Part shown: positions 14,749-21,088 of the stretch, one piece after another | How the letters are laid out: each line of letters starts with the position of its first letter | Numbering within the stretch: the stretch's first letter is position 1 | Origin: a virus | Length of the DNA: 39,725 nucleotides | IMG/VR virus record: IMGVR_UViG_3300050119_000143 | Span: 1 to 39,725 of that record | Strand: one strand, 5' to 3' | Translations under genes and position numbers: made by a program | Notes under the pieces: model-generated | Database searches by the model: none | The model's input: the letters and a program-made list of their open reading frames with translations, nothing else | What the model was told of the DNA's origin: nothing

Positions 14749-15497
14749 TAGCTGATGATTGGCGAGCCCGTGATTTTTGCGCCGAGCCATGCCTTGATCG
14801 CCGCGACCGCATCGAGCCGCCAGCGCCCGCCGTCACCTTCGAACAGAGCGAGCTTCACCACACCGTTCTCCTGTTTTGCGCGGAAGATGAATGTGGCGGG
14901 CACCTGGTCGATTTCGGCAAACGTGCGATACGGCGCGAGAGTGACGCGAGCGCGGAGAGCGGCAGACTCTTTCAGCACGACGCCGGCGGCGACGTTGACC
15001 CGCTGGCTGATACCGTCGTCGACGTTGGTGACGGTCGAATCGGCCGTGATCCGCGACGATTGCTCGAGCACGTAGTCGAGGTCTTTCGCGAACGTGCCGT
15101 CATCGCCCTGAATCTTCACGCGCTGGAAGCCCTGCTGCACCGCGATGAGGAAATTCTCAACGTGAAACCAATTGCCGAACGTGAACGTCGGGCAGCTTTT
15201 CTCGGGGTAGTGTGCCTCGGCATAGATCTGGCGCCGCCCGTAGCTGTCGGACTTTCGTCCGATGAGCGAGACTAAGAACGGCGACTGGATATGCACGAGC
15301 AAATCGTCGTCGGCCTTCACATCTTCAATTTCGCCCTCGAGCAAATCCACGAGACCCTGCAGCGTGCTGACATCGATCTCGCTCGGAACCGGCGGCTTCA
15401 CGATGTGGATGTCTTTGTCGACGTACAGCTTGTCGCCGACGGTGATCTGGTTCGGTGGTGCCAGTCCTAGAATTCTGTCAATCGCTTCGCGAATCAT
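14748..15497 (-). CDS. Conserved phage early protein (249 aa)
   Basis: A 249-aa protein resembling an early-region family common in phages of Gram-positive bacteria and others. It starts MIREAIDRILGL, has DVSTLQGLVDLLEGEI and LLVHIQSPF in the first third, then FGNWFHVENFLIAVQQGF. The C-terminus has LAPYRTFAEIDQVPATFIFR and ALFEGDGGRWR. The function is not known; such genes often lie near recombination or replication genes. It is followed directly by the integrase and preceded by the replication-terminator-like gene, the usual partner order. Confidence 0.75.
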   Translation of the reverse strand: MIREAIDRILGLAPPNQITVGDKLYVDKDIHIVKPPVPSEIDVSTLQGLVDLLEGEIEDVKADDDLLVHIQSPFLVSLIGRKSDSYGRRQIYAEAHYPEKSCPTFTFGNWFHVENFLIAVQQGFQRVKIQGDDGTFAKDLDYVLEQSSRITADSTVTNVDDGISQRVNVAAGVVLKESAALRARVTLAPYRTFAEIDQVPATFIFRAKQENGVVKLALFEGDGGRWRLDAVAAIKAWLGAKITGSPIIS

Positions 15498-15533
15498 GGT
15501 GTGCCTTTCGTTTCGAGAGTGAGCTGCGTGGCC

Positions 15534-15860
15534 TTACTGCAACGACGGATCGGACTGCCGGAAAAGCGTGTTCTGCTTGGGATCGTGCGGGATCGCGACC
15601 ATCGTGGTGCCGCGCCGCTCCAAAAACATCGTGCCCTTTACGGAGTTCACAGCCGCCTGCTTCGACTTGATCGTGAACTCGATCTGCGCGCCCGAGCGGT
15701 CCTCGAACGGCTTCAGCGTGAATTCGAGCGTGATCTTCCGCTTCGATTCGGGGTTCGTATTCACGTCGCCGATGTTGCCCAGGACCTCGGACAGCTCACG
15801 CTGAAAGAGTTCCTCGACGGCGCCGCCGCAAATGTTGCTCAGTTCAATCCGGTTTTCCAC
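15534..15860 (-). CDS. Replication-terminator-like phage protein
   Basis: A 108-aa protein starting at GTG 15860, seven bases after AGGAGG; longer open frame upstream runs through the regulator gene and is rejected. It contains NICGGAVEELFQRELSEVL, then the strongly conserved-looking SKRKITLEFTLKPFEDRSG and KGTMFLERRG. Phage proteins with this layout are commonly named replication terminator protein, but the name is historical and the activity unproven. It overlaps the HTH regulator gene by 22 bases, so the two are co-expressed. Confidence 0.75.
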   Translation of the reverse strand: MENRIELSNICGGAVEELFQRELSEVLGNIGDVNTNPESKRKITLEFTLKPFEDRSGAQIEFTIKSKQAAVNSVKGTMFLERRGTTMVAIPHDPKQNTLFRQSDPSLQ

Positions 15861-16114
15861 TTTGACCTCCTGGTGTACCGCCCCTCGCGGAGCGGCTGAT
15901 AGATTTCGTCGAGCGTGAGCGCGACGCGCCGACGCCTGGCGAGACTCTGAATAGCGAAAGCCATCACGGGATGCGGGCTCGTGTTGCCGCCAATCCACTG
16001 GTAGATCGCAGAGGTCCGAACGCGAAGCCGCGACGCGAGCAGCGGGATGGGATAAGCGGTGACGAACTTCGCGAACTTTGATTCCCATCGTTTATCGTCA
16101 ATTCGTGCCGGCAT
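15839..16114 (-). CDS. HTH regulator (Cro-like)
   Basis: A 91-aa DNA-binding protein. The helix-turn-helix is seen in YPIPLLASRLRVRTSAIYQW (roughly residues 20-39), followed by helices ending in AIQSLARRRR and a basic tail. ATG 16114 is preferred to GTG 16120 because CAGGTG sits five bases upstream. It is the first gene of the minus-strand early operon and is divergent from the only plus-strand gene, so it may act as a Cro- or CII-like switch protein. The divergent gap carries an inverted repeat (16203-16240) that could be an operator. Confidence 0.75.
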   Translation of the reverse strand: MPARIDDKRWESKFAKFVTAYPIPLLASRLRVRTSAIYQWIGGNTSPHPVMAFAIQSLARRRRVALTLDEIYQPLREGRYTRRSKWKTGLN

Positions 16115-16202
16115 GGTCACCTGCTTTCGAGCACACGATTCGCGATTCCCCGTGAACGACCCCGACTCTCGCCAACTGCGAACTTATTTTTTCCTGCACT
16201 CT

Positions 16203-16240
16203 AGATTTGCCTTGCCTCCACAACCGTTACTTGCAAATCT
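16203..16240. promoter_or_regulatory. Candidate operator: inverted repeat in divergent gap
   Basis: AGATTTGC (16203-16210) and GCAAATCT (16233-16240) form a perfect 8-bp inverted repeat separated by 22 bases. They lie in the 177-base divergent gap between the HTH gene and the plus-strand gene. The spacing puts the half-sites on about the same helix face within three turns. No clean sigma-70 promoter was found around it. Operator role is inferred. Confidence 0.45.
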
Positions 16241-16291
16241 CGTAAACCGAAAGCGCGGACCGCAGCCGCCCTCAATTCCAGGAGGAAGTGC

Positions 16292-16624
16292 ATGGCTGAC
16301 GATCCCAAACTCATCGCGTTCGAATACCTGCTCGGAGCTTCCAAGTGTTCCCTGCAAAATGCGATGCTCCACCGCCTCGCCGACGCCCAGAACCGACGCA
16401 AAGAGTTATTCGAGCTGCTCGACGCCTGGGCAGAGAAGCGCGCGGAGGCTATGCTGTTAAGCTGGTTCCTGGAGCGCGGCGAGGAATTGGCGGGATCGCT
16501 CGGATCGATGACAAGGTCGCCACGAGTAACCGAAATACAACGGCTAGTACCGGCGGAAAAACCGGGTCCGCAAAAGAGCTTGGACTTCAGAGAAACACTG
16601 CGAAGCCTCGTCGAGTCAGCGTGA
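16292..16624 (+). CDS. Lone plus-strand gene, unknown function
   Basis: A 110-aa protein and the only plus-strand gene I support. It has an excellent ribosome-binding site (AGGAGG at 16280) eight bases before ATG 16292. The first 70 residues are helical (LIAFEYLLGASKCSLQNAML, RLADAQNRRKELFELLDAWA, AMLLSWFLERGEELAG). The rest is low-complexity. No HTH is visible, so it is not an obvious repressor, yet its position opposite an HTH gene is where temperate phages keep the lysogeny gene. It could be a repressor of unknown fold, an immunity protein or a moron from the host. Confidence 0.7.
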   Translation: MADDPKLIAFEYLLGASKCSLQNAMLHRLADAQNRRKELFELLDAWAEKRAEAMLLSWFLERGEELAGSLGSMTRSPRVTEIQRLVPAEKPGPQKSLDFRETLRSLVESA

Positions 16625-16735
16625 TGCCGTGCGGGGGTGGCAAGGTGGTTAACAGGAAGGCACGTTACCCTGCAATGAATACTATGTTGCATTTGCTCGT
16701 GGGGCAAACACCGGATGGGGAAAGTACGCATCGGG

Positions 16736-16909
16736 TTAAGCGGACGCCTTCAGGGGTTTTGAATCGGCCTCGCGGTGGAGGATTTGCCGAGCGAGTTCAG
16801 AGATGTCCGTGTTGCGGGCTCGCGCGAGGCGGTTAAACTTCCGCTTTTCCGCTTCGCTGACCCGGATGAACAGCCGTTCGTTTCGTTGGACTTCCTGAGT
16901 GAGTGCCAT
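16736..16909 (-). CDS. Ribbon-helix-helix (Arc/MetJ-type) protein, 57 aa
   Basis: A 57-aa protein with a classical ribbon-helix-helix pattern: LFIRVSEAEKRKFNRLARA (strand plus helix A), then RNTDISELARQIL (turn plus helix B). Such proteins dimerise through the strand and bind operators as repressors, antitoxins or plasmid/mobilisation accessory factors. No toxin gene follows. A near-consensus promoter lies directly upstream, with the -10 only about ten bases from the ATG and no Shine-Dalgarno, so a leaderless or near-leaderless transcript is likely. It is convergent with the plus-strand gene. Confidence 0.75.
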   Translation of the reverse strand: MALTQEVQRNERLFIRVSEAEKRKFNRLARARNTDISELARQILHREADSKPLKASA

Positions 16910-16919
16910 CGCGGGAGGG

Positions 16920-16949
16920 ACTGTACACGCTGTGCGGACAACGTGTCAA
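16920..16949 (-). promoter_or_regulatory. Sigma-70-type promoter for RHH gene
   Basis: Read on the minus strand, TTGACA (16949-16944) and TACAGT (16925-16920) are separated by 18 bases. The -35 is a perfect consensus and the -10 matches at four of six positions. An imperfect inverted repeat (ACACG...CGTGT) overlaps the spacer and could be an autoregulatory operator. It is the best promoter match in the window. Confidence 0.65.
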
Positions 16950-16986
16950 GCGTCGCGCGTCAGGCGGTCTGCGGATATGTGGAAAA

Positions 16987-17664
16987 CTACTTACAGTGGC
17001 CCGTAGCGCAGACCGCGCCGGCCGCGACCGCGCCGCCGATCGCAAACCATTTCGCTTTCGACTTCAGCCGAGCCCAGAACGAGCCGCCCTTCGACGCCGT
17101 GACGGCCGCGTCGCGTTCCTTCGTCATCGCCGAGAGGTCTTCGCCGGCGAGTTTGAGTTGCGAGTCCTTCGCGGCTTCGTCCGCCTGCGCCGCAGTGAGC
17201 TTTTGAGCGCATACCTGGCACTGCGTGACCTGGTCGCGGAGCGCGGGCAGATCGGATTCGGGAATCGAAGCCGTGGCGTTCGGCGTGGGATTCTGCGGCG
17301 TGGGCGCCGGCACGGTGATGGTGATCGGCTGCGGAGTCTGGACCTGCTTCGGTAACCAGTCCGCGATTTCCGCCGGCGTGACTTGCTTCGCGGCCGCGGC
17401 CGTCAGCGCCGCGACGTTCGCCGCGGTCGCCTTGTCCCGTTCGGCTTCGGCATCCTGGATTGATTTGCTCTGCGTTTGCGCGGAGCCGATGACCTGCGAC
17501 TGCGCGTCGATCGTGGCCTTCATCTTGATCGCATCTTCGCGGGCGCCGATCCACGAACCGAAAGCTAAACTGAACACCGCGAACGCCGCGATCGTGCCGG
17601 CGATTTCCCACTTGGCGCGCGCGGTGAGCGGCGTCGGAACGGTCGTGCTACTTGTTGTCGCCAT
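16987..17664 (-). CDS. Spanin-like or lysis-associated membrane protein
   Basis: A 225-aa protein with a transmembrane helix near the N-terminus (IAGTIAAFAVFSLAFGSWIG, residues about 22-41), a long periplasmic-type coiled-coil region rich in Ala, Gln and Lys, a Pro-rich linker (TVPAPTPQNPTP), a second helical region with CQVCAQKL, and a hydrophobic C-terminus (WFAIGGAVAAGAVC). This resembles i-spanin/Rz-type architecture, but the second hydrophobic end is atypical. It lies at the end of the lysis cassette after two holin-like genes. Start: GGAGG before ATG. Confidence 0.55.
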   Translation of the reverse strand: MATTSSTTVPTPLTARAKWEIAGTIAAFAVFSLAFGSWIGAREDAIKMKATIDAQSQVIGSAQTQSKSIQDAEAERDKATAANVAALTAAAAKQVTPAEIADWLPKQVQTPQPITITVPAPTPQNPTPNATASIPESDLPALRDQVTQCQVCAQKLTAAQADEAAKDSQLKLAGEDLSAMTKERDAAVTASKGGSFWARLKSKAKWFAIGGAVAAGAVCATGHCK

Positions 17665-17911
17665 CTGGACCTCCGGGCGCCGGCGGCGGATCCCCGCCGA
17701 GCGCCTTATTTTTGAGAGTGACTAAATCTTCCTTTACCGAATGCCCGAGAACGAGACCGCCGAGCGTGCCCATGAAGCCCACGTAGACCGGCGTCAGCTT
17801 GTCGAAGTACGCCATCGCATTGCCGGTGATGAAAAACGCGACGAAGAACGCCGTAGTCCGGCCGTGCGTGGCCTGCAGCACTTTGTGGGTGACCGTTTGC
17901 AGCACCGTCAT
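17648..17911 (-). CDS. Holin-like protein (two TM helices)
   Basis: An 87-aa protein with two hydrophobic helices (about 20-38, FFVAFFITGNAMAYF; and 42-58, VYVGFMGTLGGLVLG), a charged tail and a Pro/Gly-rich end (PPPAPGGPDGD). Size, two-helix topology and location next to the endolysin gene fit a class II holin that permits endolysin release. It overlaps the start of the spanin-like gene by 17 bases. Direct sequence family was not recognised. Confidence 0.6.
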   Translation of the reverse strand: MTVLQTVTHKVLQATHGRTTAFFVAFFITGNAMAYFDKLTPVYVGFMGTLGGLVLGHSVKEDLVTLKNKALGGDPPPAPGGPDGDNK

Positions 17912-17920
17912 CGGAGAACC

Positions 17921-18130
17921 TCAGAGCTTCGCGTCAATTTCCGCGATGATCTTTTGAGCCTCGACGATCGTGGAGGTGGCGCCGGACACGACGGCGGTCC
18001 GCAACCGCTTGCCCCATCCGGCCAGCTCGGCCTTCGTGGCCGCTTCTTCCTTCGCAATCATCGCGTGCCCGATCGCACCGAACGCCATCCCGACACCTGC
18101 GGCAATAATCGCTACCAGTAGCATGTGCAT
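17921..18130 (-). CDS. Small membrane protein in lysis cassette
   Basis: A 69-aa protein with an N-terminal hydrophobic helix (LLVAIIAAGVGMAFGAIG, residues 4-21) and a charged, helical C-terminal part that ends in IVEAQKIIAEIDAKL. It may be a holin of single-helix type, an antiholin or a pinholin. It lies between the endolysin gene and the two-helix holin-like gene. Confidence 0.55.
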   Translation of the reverse strand: MHMLLVAIIAAGVGMAFGAIGHAMIAKEEAATKAELAGWGKRLRTAVVSGATSTIVEAQKIIAEIDAKL

Positions 18131-18133
18131 TGT

Positions 18134-18715
18134 CTAACCTCCGTTTGAATTCCCGGCTAGAACCGGGGTTACGCTGAGAGCCGCCACGAGCTTTGCGACC
18201 GCTCCCGAAAAAACTGGCCAGCCGTTCATTCCGCCGTTCACGCGCCGGCGAACCATTTCCCAATTCTTCGCGAGCGCCGCGGCCGGTATCCCGCGCTCCT
18301 TGAAAAACACGGCGAGAATGTCGGACGCGACAGCCGGGTCGAGCGCGAGATCGGGATTACCGGCAAGGTCGTGCCCGGTCTGCAGCCCGAAATGCGTGTA
18401 GCTCCATCGCCCGGTGATCTGCACGAAGCCGCGGCCGGCGAAGCGAGCGCCATCGCCCGGCTGGGTGTTGCCCAGGTCCGTGCGGTTCTCGTAGAGATTC
18501 GTGAGGTAAGCCGGACCGCCGCGCTCTTTGATCGGCTGGAAGCGGCCGGTCTCAACCGCGATGGTCGCGATGGCGCCCACGGCCGTGAGATCGGAATAAA
18601 TCTGCATCCGGTCCAGCGACGCCTGCACGAGCGGCCAGTTCGTGGTGACGCGGTCGATTGGACCATAGTCGCCGAGCATCCCGGAGATCGCCGCTGCCGT
18701 AAGAGGAAAGTTCAT
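18134..18715 (-). CDS. Endolysin, GH19-like glycosidase
   Basis: A 193-aa cell-wall hydrolase from ATG 18715, which overlaps the stop of the upstream gene. It matches phage GH19 (chitinase-like lysozyme) enzymes: AVETGRFQPIKERGGPAYL with the two candidate catalytic Glu residues (about 55 and 64), then LYENRTDLGNTQPGDGARF and GRGFVQITGR. It cuts the glycan strand of peptidoglycan. There is no signal peptide, so it needs the holin. It has no separate cell-wall binding domain and is near the usual minimal size. Confidence 0.9.
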   Translation of the reverse strand: MNFPLTAAAISGMLGDYGPIDRVTTNWPLVQASLDRMQIYSDLTAVGAIATIAVETGRFQPIKERGGPAYLTNLYENRTDLGNTQPGDGARFAGRGFVQITGRWSYTHFGLQTGHDLAGNPDLALDPAVASDILAVFFKERGIPAAALAKNWEMVRRRVNGGMNGWPVFSGAVAKLVAALSVTPVLAGNSNGG

Positions 18716-19014
18716 TTGTGCCCTGCCATCATCATCGGAAGCGCCCACTTCACGAGTTCAATGAGCGCGATGCCGCCGCCATAGATGAGCGCGGCCATCA
18801 CCCAGTTCTTGATCGCGAGACCTGACTTTTCGCTTTCGAGCTTGCGAATTTTGTCGTGGGCGGCGCCGATGTCCTTCGCGGCTTTCACAGCGACGGTTTG
18901 CTGCAACATGTTCTCCGCGTCGATCTGCCGCCGCTGCTCGGCATCGATGCGCTCGAGAGCGCGGAGCACGAACAGCCGCTCCTCTTTCCACTCGCCGCTG
19001 GACTCGATCGTCAC
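18712..19014 (-). CDS. Coiled-coil protein with C-terminal TM helix
   Basis: A 100-aa protein. GTG 19014 overlaps the stop of the 90-aa gene (GTGA). Residues 10-70 form a charged coiled coil (RALERIDAEQRRQIDAENML and AAHDKIRKLESEKS), followed by one hydrophobic helix (NWVMAALIYGGGIALIELVKW). This XhlA-like layout (cytoplasmic coil plus C-terminal anchor) is found in phage lysis cassettes, where it helps holin function. The endolysin gene starts inside its stop codon. Confidence 0.6.
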   Translation of the reverse strand: MTIESSGEWKEERLFVLRALERIDAEQRRQIDAENMLQQTVAVKAAKDIGAAHDKIRKLESEKSGLAIKNWVMAALIYGGGIALIELVKWALPMMMAGHK

Positions 19015-19283
19015 TTGAGGTCGACCTCTTCAATCTCCGCGTCCACTTCCATCAGTTCGCCGGCGAGCTCTCGCATCCGTTCGGTGAGCACGCGACCGCT
19101 GACCTTGCGACTTTCCTCGATGCGCGCCAGAATCAGTTCGCGCCGGACGAACGGCCGCAACGCGTCGCGGTAATCCGCGTAGTCCGGTTCCCTTCTGATC
19201 GTCTTCAACTTCGAGAAAACAGATTTCGCTACTGCGGCGAGACGACCTTCTGGCGTCGCGTCGTGTACGATTCGTCCGTTCAT
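19011..19283 (-). CDS. Hypothetical helical protein (90 aa)
   Basis: A 90-aa all-helical, highly charged protein (RPFVRRELILARIEESRKV, then LTERMRELAGELMEVDAEIE). It is coupled to the lysis gene that follows by a GTGA overlap. No family is recognised. It may be a chaperone-like or regulatory partner of the coiled-coil protein. Confidence 0.55.
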   Translation of the reverse strand: MNGRIVHDATPEGRLAAVAKSVFSKLKTIRREPDYADYRDALRPFVRRELILARIEESRKVSGRVLTERMRELAGELMEVDAEIEEVDLK

Positions 19284-19298
19284 CGCTGTCCCCCATCG

Positions 19299-19751
19299 CT
19301 ACGGTCCCATCACGAACGTGAGCGTGCGAGGAGTCCCGGAGAGCGCGCCGTTGACGGGCGTGATCGTGATGGACGTCGGCAAGCTGGCATTCGAGTTATC
19401 GATTAGCCGCTGGGCGCGCGTGTACGTGTAAGTTTTGCCGGTGATGGCGGTGACGGTCCGAATCGTGACTCCATTGATCACGATGACGATGGTGTAGTTC
19501 CCCTCCGGTCCGCCGGCAACGTCGCCTGCATCCTGCGCGACAATGAATGGCCCGAGACGGTACCGATGGTTCCAGGTGATCACCGCATCGCCGGACGTGG
19601 TGGATGGGAAAGCAACTCCGTTCACTTTCACATTGCCCGGCGGATACGGCAGCGTGGCGCGAGCGATGAACGTCACGGCGACATTCGATACCGATGCAAT
19701 CGGGACTTCTCCCTGCTGGGTGTAGGGCAACAGCTTCAGGTTCGTCGTCAT
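19299..19751 (-). CDS. Fn3-like tail-tip accessory protein
   Basis: A 150-aa protein from ATG 19751, which overlaps the previous stop (TGATG). The centre and C-terminus look like the fibronectin III-like domain often fused to tail-tip proteins: ITWNHRYRLGPFIV, then GGPEGNYTIVIVINGVTIRT, KTYTYTRAQRLIDN and a final strand TLTFVMG. Here the domain is a stand-alone protein. It is probably a tip or fibre decoration that meets the cell surface. It is the last tail-type gene before lysis. Confidence 0.6.
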   Translation of the reverse strand: MTTNLKLLPYTQQGEVPIASVSNVAVTFIARATLPYPPGNVKVNGVAFPSTTSGDAVITWNHRYRLGPFIVAQDAGDVAGGPEGNYTIVIVINGVTIRTVTAITGKTYTYTRAQRLIDNSNASLPTSITITPVNGALSGTPRTLTFVMGP

Positions 19752-19963
19752 CAGTCGCGCCCCGTGGGATAGATCTGGCCCTGCCCGGTGGTGTTGGTCA
19801 CGACGCCGGCCAGCACGCATCCGATCGAAAACGGCATCTGCGGATTAAAGACCGCGCCCAGCGTGTCATTGCCCGTGGTGTAGCCGTTGATCGCGTTCGG
19901 AAAAGTCATATGCGCGAGCGGCGTGGTCTCGGTTGACGGGTCGTAGAGTGTGGGTGTCGCCAT
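19751..19963 (-). CDS. Small tail-region protein (70 aa)
   Basis: A 70-aa protein with no charged clusters and many Thr, Gly and Pro residues, resembling a small beta-structured virion protein or a domain split from a larger fibre. It includes HMTFPNAINGYTTGNDTLGA and a conserved-looking C-terminus (VVTNTTGQGQIYPTG). It is coupled to the Fn3-like gene by a TGATG overlap. Confidence 0.5.
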   Translation of the reverse strand: MATPTLYDPSTETTPLAHMTFPNAINGYTTGNDTLGAVFNPQMPFSIGCVLAGVVTNTTGQGQIYPTGRD

Positions 19964-19966
19964 CGG

Positions 19967-21085
19967 TTACTCGAACCGGAACAGGAAACCGTTCGCCGTG
20001 CCGCTGACGCGCGGAAGCCCCGTCCAAACGGAATTGAATTTGGTACAAAAAAATGTGTGGCTCGACCCGTACAGCGCGACCGAGACCGTGGCGCCCTCGA
20101 CGATGTCGCCGCCTTTTGAAAAGGCGATCGCCATCGTGGGGTTATCGAGCTTGCCGATCACTGGAAAGCAGCAACCCAGAGCGACGCTCGTGCCCACGAT
20201 GCCGCTCGAAAGTGTGGTGAGCGCGGAAACGAATTCCGTCTCGGACGTGAGCACGCCGCCGAGCGCGGGTTTCTGGACGATCTGCATCGAGGCAGACCTG
20301 GTGCCGGACGAACCGAACGCGCAATAGACCACGAAGTAGCTATCGAGATCATTGCCGGAAGAATCGTGCGCGCGCTCGATCGCGAAGAAAAACGGGAGCA
20401 CGGTGCTCGCCGTCGTCCGATGCATCAGCACCGCGACGCGGCCGGTGGACCCAGAGAAATCGCTCTCGACCGCGGTCGTCGAATTGGTGTTGTTAATGTG
20501 GACGTTGCGCGCGGAGACGTTGCCGGTGAGCGTGCCGGAACCATTGGACCCGGTGCCGGCAGTGAGAGCGAACGATGGGTTCGCCGCCACGCTCGACGCT
20601 CCATATTCGAGCTTCAGGTAAATGGGCAGAGTTGACGAAGCCGAATCGGTCGAAACCCATGTGTCGTAGAAAAAAGCGCTCGTTCCGGGAACTGTTGTGT
20701 TTGCAGTGGTCGTCCCAGACCCCGCGTGCGTTTCGTTCACGCCGCTTGCGTTCACCATTTGCACGGTGCCCGAGGATCCTCCCGAGACCGCAGTGAGCGT
20801 GAAGGTGGAGTTGTTCCCGCCGTTGCTGAAGCCGCTCCATGTGACCGACATCCCGGCGCGCGGCGCCGGACCCGTGAAAGACGAATAGGAAACGGTTGCC
20901 GTGGTGCCGGACATCGCGACCTGCGTCGCGGTGAGCACCGTCGCGGTCCACACCACCTGCCCGGTGTCGTTGGTCTGCGTCCAGCCGATCGAAGCCATCC
21001 AGGCGGAGATCGCCTGCGCCCACGTTTTGAAATCGGCGAATGTGTCGTTTGCCGGAACCGTCGTGGAAAGAATCTGCGTGCTCAT
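19967..21085 (-). CDS. Tail fibre-like protein with module A
   Basis: A 372-aa Gly/Ser/Thr-rich protein, predicted mostly beta. The N-terminus TFADFKTWAQAISAWMASIG is a helix shared in style with the two other fibre-like proteins here. Residues about 52-125 form module A (YSSFTGPAPRAGMSV...GTVQMVNASGVNETH), which also occurs in the gpW-like protein at 38368-39222. The C-terminus ends in a segment (SSHTFFCTKFNSVWTGLPRV) that could be a receptor-binding or assembly domain. It lies directly downstream of the tip protein. Confidence 0.65.
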   Translation of the reverse strand: MSTQILSTTVPANDTFADFKTWAQAISAWMASIGWTQTNDTGQVVWTATVLTATQVAMSGTTATVSYSSFTGPAPRAGMSVTWSGFSNGGNNSTFTLTAVSGGSSGTVQMVNASGVNETHAGSGTTTANTTVPGTSAFFYDTWVSTDSASSTLPIYLKLEYGASSVAANPSFALTAGTGSNGSGTLTGNVSARNVHINNTNSTTAVESDFSGSTGRVAVLMHRTTASTVLPFFFAIERAHDSSGNDLDSYFVVYCAFGSSGTRSASMQIVQKPALGGVLTSETEFVSALTTLSSGIVGTSVALGCCFPVIGKLDNPTMAIAFSKGGDIVEGATVSVALYGSSHTFFCTKFNSVWTGLPRVSGTANGFLFRFE

Positions 21086-21088
21086 TTT

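Noticed and set aside
15861-16088. N-terminal extension of the replication-terminator-like protein
   Set aside because: The longer open frame is antiparallel in logic to nothing but overlaps the HTH gene in another frame; a perfect AGGAGG seven bases before GTG 15860 fixes the shorter start.
16630-16710. tRNA-like sequence in the convergent gap
   Set aside because: There is a D-loop-like GGTGGTTAAC and a 5-bp stem with 7-base loop, but no TTC-type T-loop, no matching acceptor stem and no CCA end.
16201-16731. Minus-strand frame of 176 codons across the control region
   Set aside because: It covers the divergent gap and the plus-strand gene with its strong ribosome-binding site, and its Ser/Arg-rich translation has no domain.
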